In this document: in pieces, positions 54,449-64,000 of the stretch
Numbering within the stretch: the stretch's first letter is position 1
Layout: each line of letters begins with the position of its first letter
NCBI GenBank assembly: GCA_963724645.1
Contig: CAVRVJ010000005.1
Span: 372,001 to 436,000 of the forward strand
Source: CAVXSP01 sp963724645
GTDB lineage: Bacteria > Acidobacteriota > Vicinamibacteria > Vicinamibacterales > SCN-69-37
Direction: 5' to 3'
DNA: 64,000 bases
Program-made: the position numbers and the translations under genes
The notes under the pieces: model-generated
The model's database searches: none
Told to the model about the DNA's origin: nothing
Seen by the model: only the letters and a program-made list of their open reading frames with translations

Positions 54449-57400
54449 ATGCGCGGGCGAACCATCGTTTGGTCCCTCATCGTGCTTGCCCTTCTTGCCT
54501 CGACGGCATGGGCTCAGACGGAAACCGGCCGCATCACCGGCACGGTCACTGATCCGCAGGACCGAGTCGTGCCGGGGGTGGCCGTCACCGCCACGTCGAC
54601 GTCGAGCGGGAGTGTCCGATCGACAGTAACCGACAGTGACGGCAAGTACGTGCTCGCCAACCTGCAGCCCGCGACCTACGACGTCAAGTTCGAGTTGACG
54701 GGTTTCAAGGCCACCACGTCGCGCCGCATCATTCAGGTGGGTCAGGCCATGAATATCGACACGAAGCTCGAGGTCGGCGGCATGACAGAGATGGTCTCGG
54801 TCACGGCCACCGCGGAGACGATTAACACCGCCAACGCCGAAGTGGCGACCATCGTCCGTGAGAGCGAGATTCGCGAGATGCCGAACCTGGAGCGCGATCC
54901 GTACTCGCTGGTCCAGTTGTCCGGCAACGCGCAGGACGCGCCCCACGAAGAGCTCCTCCGCAACAACGCGTACCGCGGCGTCGGATTCAACATCAACGGC
55001 GGCCGTGCAGCTGGCACGCACGTGCTCCTGGACGGCGCGTCGAACAACTTCGAGTTCGACACGACGGTCGGACAGCACGTACCGCTCGATGCGGTGCAGG
55101 AATTCTCCGTGGTCACCAACAACTTCTCGGCGCAGTATGGTCGCGCAACCGGCGGCGTCGTTAACGTGGTCACGAAGTCGGGCAGCAACACGTACGAGGG
55201 CACCGCCTACGAGTTCTGGCGCACCCAGAGTCTGTCGGCCAACTCGCCGGACAATATCGCCAACAACGTGCCGAAGGGCCAGTTCACCCGCAATCAACCG
55301 GGGTTCAGCCTGGGCGGTCCGATCGCTGAAGAACAAGGTGCACTTCTTTTCCAGTCTTGAAGTGATCGACATCAAGAGCACCGACACGCAATTCTCGTGG
55401 ATCCCGACACCGGAGCTGCTCGCGGCGAGCTCGCCGGAGACCACGAGCGTACTTCGCGGCCTATGACAAGGGCGCGGTGATCAATGGCCCGCTCCTCACG
55501 CGTGGCGCGGTCTCCGGCATCCTGGACCCCACGGGGAGCGGCACCGGCGCGTTCAGCTCAGCTCCCGGCGAGTCTTCCAGTGTTCGGCAGGGTCGACAAG
55601 GTGCTGCCGATCGACGCCGGCGGCGGGACACCCGAAAAGGACTATCAGTTCGTTGGCAAGGTCGACTGGAACATGGGGAACGTGACGCAAGCGTATGTCC
55701 GCTACGCGTTCGAGAATGTGCAGACCGACGCCGGCACGAACTCCTCCAGCCCGTATCCCGGCTTCGACACCGGCCAGCACAACAGGAACCAGCATCTCCT
55801 CGGCTCGGTGACGCACGTGTACTCACCGACGATGACCAGCCAGACGAAGGCGGTCTACAGCCGCGTCAATAACCAGCAGCCGACCAACGGCGGGTCCCCC
55901 GACGCCGCGGCTCATGATGAACCCGAATGGCCCCATTTCGCTGCAGGGCTATAACATCACGTTCCCGGGTTACCTGCCGTGGAGCCCGTCGAACGACATT
56001 CCCGCGGGCGGACCGCAGAACACGATTCAGCTCTACCACGACGTGACCTGGCTGAGAGGCAACCACGACTTCCGGTTCGGCGGCTCGTACATTCACATGG
56101 CCGACGACCACACGTTCAGCGCATATTCGAACGCGGTCGAGGCGCTGAACTCCCAACAACGCCAGCCTGCCCTCCCTGGACAATCTCGTCACCGGTAACG
56201 TCTTGAGATTCCAGGCGGCCATCAACCCGAACGGGTATCCCGGCGGCACGTTCACGACGCCCGTCAGCCAACCGAGCTTCCTGAGCCACAACCGGTACAA
56301 CGAGTTCTCGTTCTACGCCCAGGACAACTGGAGCGCGACGAGCCGGATCAGGGCGAATCTCGGCTGCGGTACGACTACTTCGGTCCGCAGTCGAAGAGCG
56401 ATCCGAAGTACGACTCGAACTTCTACTATGGCGATCCGAATCTGAACATCACGACGGCCACGCCGGCGCAAATCATCGACGCCGTGCGCACGGGCGCGAC
56501 CAAGCCGTCGAACGAGGGTCCGACCGGCACGCTGTGGAAGAACGACTGGAACAACTTCGCGCCGCGCCTCGGATTTGCCTGGGACGTGAACGGCGACGGC
56601 AAGACGAGCGTTCGCGGCGGCTACGGCATGTCGTACGAGCGGAACTTCGGCAACGTCACGTTCAACGTGTTGTTCAATCCTCCGCTCTACCTCGTGTCGA
56701 CGATCGACACAGGCACGAACCCCGGCCAGCTGCCGTCGCAGCCCATTTACGTCGACAACGGCGGTCCGTTCGCCGGCTCGGGCGTGACGAAGACGATTCC
56801 GCCCGGCAGTCTTCGCCATGTCGACCAGAACATCCAGACGGCCTACATGCACCAGTACGGCGTCTCGTGCCAGCGCGAGGTCAGGCCCGGATGGGTCGCC
56901 TCCGTCGAATACAACGGATCGACCGGCCGCAAGCTGTACGATCTCGCCGACATCAACAAGCGCGGCGCGCCGCTCGTCTATGAGGGTGCGGCAAGTTGCG
57001 TCGCCGCGTTGGGGCGGCGTGAACGCGGACGACCGGCCCAACAACCTGTATACCGCGTTCAACACGCGCGGCAACCGCGGGCAGTCGCAGTTCAACGGCA
57101 TGACGGCGTCGCTGGACGCTCGAGCTTCGGGCAACCGGGCTGACGTTCTCGTCGAAGTACACGCTGAGCCAGCCAAGGACAACCTGAGCAGCACGTTCAG
57201 CGACGGCAACAACGGGTATTTCAACCTCGGCTACATGAATCCGTTCGATCCCATGCTGGATTACGGCTATGCCGAGTACGACGTGCGGCACCGTTTCCTG
57301 CTGTCGGCCGATCTGGAATGTGCCGTTCCTACACGACGCGACCGGGCGTGAAGCGGACGCTGCTCGGCGGCTGGACCGTGAGCTGGATTTTCACGGCGCA

Positions 57401-57869
57401 GGACCGGCTATCCGTTCACTATCTATGACTGCACGAACGGACGGTCGACAACTGCATGCGCGCGCCATCGACACCGTCGAGCGTCAGCCGAGACGCGCAA
57501 TGGCAGCAAGGCGACCGGCAATCCCAACGAGTACCAGCTGCTGGATCTGACGCCGAAACTGGCGCTGTGCGGCTCGTACGCCAATCCGCTGACCGGCACG
57601 TCGGACTTCGGCCCGTTTCCGGTCGAGCATGACCAACGCGTAATGACTTCCGCGGACCGGGAGCCTGGTTCCTCGACATGGGCCTGGGCAAGCGGTTCCG
57701 GTTCGGGTCGCGTCAAGCCTTCCAATTCCGGATCGAGACCTTCAACCTGCTGAATCACGCCAACATGCTCGTGCACACGGAGAACGCCGACGTCAGCAGC
57801 TTCTCGCAGATCACCGGGTACAAGGATGGCAATCGCCGCGCCCAGATCGGCGTCAAGTTCGAGTTCTAG
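54449..57869 (+). CDS. TonB-dependent receptor with carboxypeptidase-regulatory domain (many frameshifts)
   Basis: A strong ribosome-binding site (GGAGGAGAT) precedes ATG 54449. The signal peptide is IVWSLIVLALLASTAWAQ. A beta-sandwich regulatory domain follows (GRITGTVTDPQDRVVPGVAV to DTKLEVG), then the plug (LNGGRAAGTHVLLDGASNNFE-like region) with the typical GGVVNVVTKSGSNTYEGTAY. The barrel continues through many frames and ends FQFRIETFNLLNHANMLVHT, GYKDGNRRAQIGVKFEF. Total about 1,140 residues, as in the large Oar-type receptors abundant in Acidobacteriota. Substrate unknown. At least eight frame breaks are needed. No regulator is adjacent. Confidence 0.85.
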
Positions 57870-57893
57870 TCAGCGGGATCTCAGCCGACTCGC

Positions 57894-57929
57894 GAGGGGA
57901 AACCGCCGAGGTTTCCCCTCTTCTTCTAT
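57894..57929 (+). terminator. Intrinsic terminator after the TonB-dependent receptor
   Basis: A perfect 11-bp stem, GAGGGGAAACC (57894-57904) and GGTTTCCCCTC (57910-57920), with a five-base loop is followed by TTCTTCTAT. It lies 25 bases after the receptor stop and ends about 35 bases before the APS kinase start. Confidence 0.85.
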
Positions 57930-57962
57930 AAGGACGCCTTTGCGGAAGACGTACGACCGGTA

Positions 57963-58508
57963 TTGACGTCGCACGGGTCCGGATTCACCGTTTTCTTTAC
58001 GGGCCTGCCGGCGTCCGGAAAGTCCACGCTCGCAGCGGCCGTGCAGCGCCGCCTCGAAGGACTCACCGGACGGACCGTCACGCTGTTCGATGGCGACGCC
58101 GTTCGGCAGACGGTCTCTGCCGGCCTGGGCTATTCGAGAGAGGATCGTTTGGCGCATCTCCAACGAGTCGGCCGGTTGTCGGCGGAAATCACCCGCCGCG
58201 GCGGCATCGCTTTATGCGCCATGATCGCTCCGTACGACGCGGCCCGCCGGGACGCGCGCGCCCTTATCCAACCGCTGGGCGGATTCGTGCTCGTCTATCT
58301 CTCGACCCCGCTGGCGACATGCGAGGCGCGCGATCCCAAGGGTTTGTATGCGAAAGCGCGCGCTGGACGCATCGAGCACTTCACGGGCGTCTCCGATCCT
58401 TACGAACCCCCGGTCGACGCGGAGGTCGAGATCGACACGAGCACCGGCAGTCCCGAGGACGCGGCGGCGCGTGTCGTCGCATATCTACGCGAGGCGAAGT
58501 TGGTGTGA
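57963..58508 (+). CDS. cysC: Adenylylsulfate (APS) kinase-like protein
   Basis: The 181-residue protein starts at TTG 57963. Walker A is FFTGLPASGKSTLAAAV, followed by TLFDGDAVRQTVSAGLGYSR, the DGD and LG-x-SR motifs of APS kinase. The lid segment DPKGLYAKARAGRIEHFTGV and DPYEPPVDAEVEIDTSTGSP complete the family. It makes PAPS from APS. No sulfate adenylyltransferase genes are adjacent, so it may serve sulfation or a distant pathway. The loop LAHLQRVG differs slightly from the usual N-x-RR-x-G. Confidence 0.9.
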   Translation: MTSHGSGFTVFFTGLPASGKSTLAAAVQRRLEGLTGRTVTLFDGDAVRQTVSAGLGYSREDRLAHLQRVGRLSAEITRRGGIALCAMIAPYDAARRDARALIQPLGGFVLVYLSTPLATCEARDPKGLYAKARAGRIEHFTGVSDPYEPPVDAEVEIDTSTGSPEDAAARVVAYLREAKLV

Positions 58509-58533
58509 CGCCCGAGCTGCCCTGAGTTTGAAG

Positions 58534-59734
58534 TCAATTGGTGCAGTGCCGGCTTGCGATGTCGTCGCGTTTCTTCTTGAACGCTGCGACCCAGTCTTCC
58601 ACGGTGACGCGATTCTCACCCAAGAATGCCTGGTCGGTAGATCGCAACGGGAACCGGGCGACCTCAAAGAGATCGTGAATCTGACTGTCTGAGAGCTTCG
58701 CGAGCAGATCGGACAAGAACTGACGCCCGGCCTCGCTGATCACGGGATCGTGCATCGAGCCGGAGAACGACCTCGGCAGGTTGCCGATGCACGCCTCGTC
58801 CTTCTTCCAGATCGGCGTTTGCGACCACCGATCGAAGTTGACGCTCTCGAGGCTGCCCCGATTCAGGATGTCGACGCGGCCGAATGTGAGGCCGAGATCG
58901 TTGATGAGCATGAAGGGATGGAGGCACAATTCGCCGCCCTCGGGCTCGGGCTCCTGGCTCCAGGCGTCGTCTGGCTGCCGGCTCTGCGCCTCCCCTGCCG
59001 TCTGTGCTTCATCCTTCACGCTTTTCTCGTGCTTTTCCTTGTCTTTTTCCTTGTCCAGGCAGACGAGCCGCTGCTGTTCAGGCTTGTTGTCGCCGTGCTG
59101 CATGAGAACGGCGAGCAGTTTCAGGGCATCGCGGTGCGCCTGTGGCGCCCCGCCCGCTGCCTCCTGGACGAGATCCAGTTCCCTCCACGACCACCCCTCA
59201 TCGGAATGGGTTTCGACAGTCTTGCCGCTCGCCTTGCGCTCGATCGACGCCGCCTCGAAGACAGATTCATCCGCGCGTTCGCCTCGCAACCCGCCCAGTT
59301 TGGTTGGACACCCCCGGCAGATCACCGTGACCGGGTACATGCGGTCGGCTCCGAATCCGAGGGCCCACAACAGCCGCGTGCCGGCCACCTCGCCGTAGAC
59401 TTCGCCGTTCTTCTGGCCGTACCTTCACCTTCACCTCGTCGTCTGGCGATACCGCGCACGAGAATTTCGGGGACCCCCCGCGCAGCTTCCTGTCGACGTA
59501 ATCGCACGCAACGGCTTCACCCGGCGCGACAGCACCGGGCCCGGCCGGACCTGCTTTCAAATCACGCGAGGCAATATCGACGGGAGTCCAGACTTGCGAT
59601 CGCCGCAGGATCGCCATGCGGTCTTCCGCTGTCAGTGGCCTGGCGGTCCGACGATCCTGGGCCGCCGATGAAATGCCCATGGCAGCCATCAGCGTCGAAA
59701 AAACCAGGGCTGAGGCGAGCTTCGATGCTCTCAT
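58534..59734 (-). CDS. Secreted protein of unknown function (frameshifted)
   Basis: The start at 59734 gives a signal peptide (MRASKLASALVFSTLMAAMG, ISSAAQ). The N-terminal part contains LTAEDRMAILRRSQVWTPVD and the cysteine-bearing EAVACDYVDRKLRGGSPKFS. Near 59430 the frame breaks and continues TRLLWALGFGADRMYPVTVI with CRGCP. A highly charged stretch (CLDKEKDKEKHEKSVKDEAQ) follows, then LCLHPFMLINDLGLTFGRVD and a C-terminal domain with DLLAKLSDSQIHDLFEVARF. Total about 400 residues. I recognise no family. It converges on the APS kinase gene with 25 bases between. Confidence 0.65.
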
Positions 59735-59858
59735 GCCTGAGAGTGTTGCAAGAAGCCATCCAGCGGCGTGGCTCTCGCGGGCGCACAAGAACCATCAGTG
59801 AAAGTGACCGGTTTCAAGTCACGCGCGCGGGCTGGCCAGGAGTCGGATCGTGGCCGCC

Positions 59859-62476
59859 TTACGCCGTCGGAACTGTCCGGCCGGGAAGTGCCGCCAGCGT
59901 GGCGACGGTGACGATCAGTTCGGCGGGATCGACCGGTTTGGCGACGTGCATCTGGAAACCGCCAGCCAAGACGCTGATGCGATCCTGTGAACGCGCGTAG
60001 GCGGTCAGAGCTGCGGCCGGAACCTCGCGCGCCGAGGGCACTCGTCCGCGCCGCAGTTCCCTCATGAATTCGAGTCCGTCCATCGCGGGCATCCCGATAT
60101 CCGCGATGATCACGTGCGGGAGACTCTGCGCGAGCAGTTCGAGCGCGCACGCCGCCGACGAGGCCGTCCACACCTGCGCTCCGGCGGCCTCGAGGATTTC
60201 CCGCATCAGGCTCAGCGCATCGTCCTCGTCGTCTATCGCCAGGACCTTGATGCCATCGAGACGATGCGGCACAGGCACTTCGGCGGGCCGTTCCTCCCGC
60301 GGGTGGACACGCGGGATCTCGGACCGGGGATCGGGATGCACGATCATGAGCGGCAGCCCGACCGTGAACGTCGCACCAGTCCCGGGCCCCTCGCTCGAGG
60401 CGTGAACCGTGCCGCCGTGCAACTCCACGAGCTCGCGGACGATAGCCAGTCCCAGCCCAAGGCCGCCGTGGTCGCGAGCGAACGCGCTGTCGGCCTGACG
60501 AAATCTCTCGAAGAGGTGCGGCACGAACTCGGGTGAGATGCCCCGGCCCGTGTCGCTGACGACGATCTCGATATGCGAGTGGATCCGCTGCACCTTGATC
60601 TGAATGCGGCCACCCCTGGGCGTGAATTTCACGGCATTGGCCAGAAGGTTCCAGACGACCTGCTGAAGCCGGTCGGGATCGCCGGACACCGGCGGCAGCT
60701 GCGGGTCGAGCACGCTGTAAAGTCGGAGGCCTTTGGCGTCGGCGGCAGGCGTCACCGTCGCGACCGCGAGCTTGACAACCTCGGCGACATCGACCGGCTG
60801 CACGTTCAATCGAAGCTTTCCCGACACGATACGCGAGACGTCCAGGACGTCCTCGATGATCTGTTTCAGCGAGTTGGCGTTGCGTTCGATCACAGTGATG
60901 GCGTGCGCCTGTTTCGGCGCGTCAAGCACGTTCATCCCGAGCATCTTGGCGTAACCGAGGACGGCGTTCAGCGGCGTCCGCAATTCGTGGGAGAGCGTGG
61001 CGAGAAAATCGTCCTTGAGCCGGTTGGCGTCGCTCGCCTGCTGATAGATGCGGGCGTTGTCGATCGCCACGGCCGCGCGTGTGGCCAGATCCTGTGCGAA
61101 CTGAAGGTCTGCGGCCGTATAGTGCCGGCCGGACTCGGCCGTCACCAGCGTGATGGCCCCAAGCGTCTGGCCGCGCGCAACCAGCGGCACGCACATGTAA
61201 GAGGCCAGCGCCAGCTCGTCGATCAGCCGGAGATGCTCCACGTCGCCAGCCGTGGCGACGAGCATCTCCCGCGGAATCGTCGCCATCATCGTCGGTTGAC
61301 CCGTTCGAATGACCTGGCGTACGCCGCCGAAAGCGTTGGGATCCTCCGGGTAGAGCTCCTGAAGGAGGCGTGCCAGCTCGACTTTCAACGGGTCCACGTG
61401 CGCGACGGCGAGCCGCTTGATCTGGCCGGCCTCGTGGACAATGTCGACCGCGCACCAGTCGGCGACATAGGGAACCGCCAGATCGGCGACCGCCGCAAGC
61501 GTCTTCTCGTAGTCGAGCGAGCTGGCCAGCAGAACACCAGCTTTGGCCAGGAAGGCCGCCTGCTGCGTGCCGCGTTCGGAGGCGCTGTACAGGTCCGCCA
61601 TGGACATCGCAGCCGCCGCCAGGTTCGCGAGGGCCTGCCCTGTCCGCGTTTCAACGGTTGTGAACCGGTGCGGCGTCCGGTAGTAGAAGACCAGCATGCG
61701 CGAACGCACCCCCCGATCGTCAGTGGAAACACCTGCATCGATCGGACACCTTCCGATCGATAGGCCTCCTGCTGGCGGTGCAGCAACGGCTGCGTCTGCA
61801 CATCCTCGACTAAAAACGGCTCGCCGAGTGTCACGGTCGGCGAAGAGGATTCGAACTCCGACGTGAGCAAGCGGCTGGAGAATTCGCGCGAGAGTCCATC
61901 CGACCCGACGACGCGCCAGACGCCCGAGGCCGGCTCGATCCCCCACAAGGCGTACGCGTCGGCAGCGACCAGATCGTGCGCGGTCGCGATCGTTGCCGCC
62001 TGAACGTCCTCGATGTTGGGCGAGTGCAGCATCGCAGACGACGCGGAGACCAGCGCGAGCAGCCGGCGCTGCAGGTCGGTCAGTTCGGCTTCGGATCGCT
62101 TCCGCTCACTGATGTCCCTGACGATGGTCGAGGCGCCGATGACGGCGCCCTGCCGGTCTCGAATAGGCGAGATACTAATTGAAACGTCAACGAGGGTTCC
62201 GTCCTTGCGCCGGCGCACGGTCTCGAAGGGCTTGATTGGGTCGTTGTTGAGGATCCGCCGAAGGACGCTGGCTTCCTCCTCGTGACGATCTTCTGGAATG
62301 ATGAGGGTGACAGGGCGGCCGAGCACTTCTGCCGCCGTGTAGGCGAACATCCGCTCGGCCGCGTCGTTCCAGGACGTGATGTTTCCATCGAGATCCTTGC
62401 TGAGAATCGGATCCTCGGAGGACTCGACGATTGCCGAGAGTCGCAACGCGGCAAAATCGTCCAGGTCTTCGGACAT
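59859..62476 (-). CDS. Hybrid PAS-GAF sensor histidine kinase with C-terminal receiver (frameshifted)
   Basis: The N-terminus (62476) has a PAS domain: AIVESSEDPILSKDLDGNIT through DGTLVDVSISISPIRD. Two GAF-like domains follow (AMLHSPNIEDVQAATIATAH; DYEKTLAAVADLAVPYVADW). The frame breaks near 61700. The H-box is FLATLSHELRTPLNAVLGYA, the N-box VVWNLLANAVKFTPRGG, and the G motifs DTGRGISPEF and GGLGLGLAIV. A receiver domain at the end has IKVLAIDDEDDALSLM and HVIIADIGMPAMDGL with the phospho-acceptor aspartate. No membrane segment is present, so the kinase is cytoplasmic. About 870 residues. Confidence 0.9.
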
Positions 62477-62630
62477 ATGGAAGACGATTTTAAGCCCGAG
62501 TCCACCGGCTCCGAAGAGCGGCTCGTGGAAAAGGGAGAACGCGGTGGAACGGTGTCGATTCGGACCGCGGCCGTTCGTTTAGATGATGAGCAGCCGGCAT
62601 GGCGCCGGCGGCAGCCCGAAGGAGGCATCG

Positions 62631-62990
62631 ATGAACCATTACCTGCTCAGCATCTACCAGCCCGACGGCGAAGCTCCACCACCCGAAATCCTGCAGCCCA
62701 TCATGAAGAACGTCAACCTGGTGCGCGAGGAGATGAAGGCGGCCGGCGTCTGGGTGTTCGCAGCCGGACTCCATCCACCGAGCACGGCCACTGTCGTGCG
62801 AATGAAGGACGGCGAATTGCTGACCACCGATGGCCCGTTTACTGAAGGCAAGGAGCACATTGGAGGCTTTTCGATCGTCAAGGCGGCCGATCTCGATGCC
62901 GCCCTCGAGTGGGGGAGCAAGCTCGCCCGTGCGACGACGCTTCCGATCGAGGTCCGGCCCCTCCGGCCGCACGGCAGCCAGGATGCCTGA
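62631..62990 (+). CDS. YCII-related protein
   Basis: From ATG 62631 the protein has 119 residues: MNHYLLSIYQPDGEAPPPEI, VREEMKAAGVWVFAAGLHPP, and LLTTDGPFTEGKEHIGGFSI, the conserved TDGPFxExKE signature of YCII-like proteins associated with ECF sigma factors. The family is related to small dimeric enzymes and lacks an assigned reaction in this setting. Its stop overlaps the sigma factor start by eight bases. Confidence 0.9.
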   Translation: MNHYLLSIYQPDGEAPPPEILQPIMKNVNLVREEMKAAGVWVFAAGLHPPSTATVVRMKDGELLTTDGPFTEGKEHIGGFSIVKAADLDAALEWGSKLARATTLPIEVRPLRPHGSQDA

Positions 62991-64000
62991 CGGGCCGGTC
63001 GGATCGCCGTCGGAGATCGAACGGGTCTTCCGTCAGGAGTACGGCCGCGCGGTTGCGTCCCTGGTGCGTGTCTTCCATGACATCACCCTCGCCGAGGAGG
63101 CGGTGCAGGACGCGTTCACGACGGCCGTGCAGCGGTGGCCTTCGACCGGGCTGCCGCCGAGCCCGGTTGGGTGGATTATCACGACGGCCCGCAATCGGGC
63201 CGTCGATCGCCTCCGCCGCGAGGCCTCCCGAGATGACCGCCACGCCCAGGCCGCGCTCATGCACGAGAGCAGTCAGGTTGAGGAGGATGTTGTGGAGGAC
63301 GATCGACTGCGCCTGATCTTCACGTGCTGTCATCCGGCGCTCGCGCCGAGCGCGCAGGTCGCCCTGACCCTCCGGCTCCTCGGCGGGCTCACAACACCGG
63401 AAATCGCACGAGCCTTCCTGGTGCCTGAGGCGACGATGGCCCAACGGCTGGTCCGAGCCAAAGGGAAGATCCGGGATGCGGGCATTCCCTACAGGGTGCC
63501 GGCGGACGTCAATCTGCCCTTCCGCCTTCGATCCGTGTTGGCCGTCGTCTACTTGATCTTCAACGAAGGCTACACGCCGAGTTCGGGCGAACGGCCGGTC
63601 CGCCAGGAACTCTGCGCGGAAGCCATCCGCCTTGGACGATTACTCGCGGAGCTGATGCCCAGGGAACCGGAAGTGATCGGGCTGCTCGCGTTGATGCTGC
63701 TCATCGAATCGCGCCGCGGAGCGCGGTTTGGATTGAACGGCGGGCTGATTCTGCTGGCCGATCAGGATCGCCGCACATGGGATCGCACCCTGATTGCCGA
63801 AGGTCAGATGCTCGTGCGGCGGTGCCTTCGGCGCAACCGGCCTGGCCCCTATCAGATTCAGGCGGCAATCAATGCCGTGCACAGCGACGCGCGCACCGCT
63901 GCCGACACAGACTGGCGTCAGGTCCTGCAGTTGTACGATCAGCTCCTGGCGCTGGCGCCAAGTCCGGTCGTCGCTCTCAATCGCGCGGTCGCGGTCGCCG
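62983..64000 (+). CDS. ECF-family RNA polymerase sigma factor (ECF42/YCII-associated), 3' truncated by window
   Basis: The ATG at 62983 opens a frame that runs uninterrupted to the window end (339 codons). Region 2 is FRQEYGRAVASLVRVFHDIT, LAEEAVQDAFTTAVQRWPST and PVGWIITTARNRAVDRLRRE. Region 4 is PSAQVALTLRLLGGLTTPEI, ARAFLVPEATMAQRLVRAKG. A long C-terminal extension follows (LRSVLAVVYLIFNEGYTPSS, AEAIRLGRLLAELMPREPEV), typical of the ECF42-type sigma factors that carry a TPR-like extension and are paired with YCII proteins. No anti-sigma factor is visible. Confidence 0.92.
   Translation, partial: MPDGPVGSPSEIERVFRQEYGRAVASLVRVFHDITLAEEAVQDAFTTAVQRWPSTGLPPSPVGWIITTARNRAVDRLRREASRDDRHAQAALMHESSQVEEDVVEDDRLRLIFTCCHPALAPSAQVALTLRLLGGLTTPEIARAFLVPEATMAQRLVRAKGKIRDAGIPYRVPADVNLPFRLRSVLAVVYLIFNEGYTPSSGERPVRQELCAEAIRLGRLLAELMPREPEVIGLLALMLLIESRRGARFGLNGGLILLADQDRRTWDRTLIAEGQMLVRRCLRRNRPGPYQIQAAINAVHSDARTAADTDWRQVLQLYDQLLALAPSPVVALNRAVAVA

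Overview
The window reads as chromosome of a high-GC, Gram-negative (diderm) bacterium. It carries Tol-Pal, Lpt lipopolysaccharide export, sigma-54, an HPr kinase and a large TonB-dependent receptor with an N-terminal carboxypeptidase-regulatory domain. That mix, with the large unassigned sensor kinase, suits an Acidobacteriota (Vicinamibacteria-like) lineage. This placement is inference; there is no rRNA gene here to confirm it.

Layout. 1-4 kb: envelope operon tolR(partial)-tonB/tolA-like-tolB-pal-cpoB, then ssb. 4.5-21 kb (minus strand): dnaE, accA, recJ, an lptC-lptA fusion, lptB, rpoN, hpf, hprK, rapZ, a mannose-type EIIA, HPr, enzyme I and a small cupin; this is the conserved lpt-rpoN-PTS regulatory neighbourhood. 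21-36.6 kb: guaA, a PQQ-like beta-propeller protein, a membrane protein, a very large NtrY-like kinase, pssA/psd, a YdcH-like protein, rimI, tsaB, mutS, and a deoxyhypusine-synthase-like gene joined to agmatinase. 36.6-42 kb: TPR membrane protein, ABC exporter pair, two polytopic membrane proteins. 42-47.6 kb: an accessory island ending in tRNA-Arg(CCT). 47.7-64 kb: apt, acylphosphatase, aldehyde dehydrogenase, VCBS protein, radical SAM, DegT aminotransferase and DedA genes, TonB-dependent receptor, APS kinase, a secreted unknown, a hybrid histidine kinase, and a YCII/ECF sigma pair running off the end.

The most notable region is the island at about 41,988-47,570. A 16-bp piece of the tRNA-Arg anticodon arm is repeated in direct orientation 5.5 kb away, on the side expected for integration into the anticodon loop. 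Inside lie a mobC-like gene, an IncQ/RSF1010-type oriT with nested inverted repeats, and the N-terminal part of a MobA (MOBQ) relaxase that keeps the catalytic tyrosine but has lost the histidine motif. Also inside are an AlpA-type regulator, an uncharacterised gene pair with ATGA overlap, a possible antitoxin remnant, and apparent cargo (methyltransferase, glycosyltransferase, VOC protein). No integrase or replication gene is visible, so this looks like a decayed integrated mobilizable element.

Many conserved genes (tolB, pal, cpoB, hprK, guaA, mutS, pssA, the kinases, the TonB receptor) are split by single-base frameshifts. In hprK and mobC removing one base restores the conserved frame, and the broken genes include essential ones, so most of these are probably sequencing or assembly indels. 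I annotate them as single genes spanning the break.
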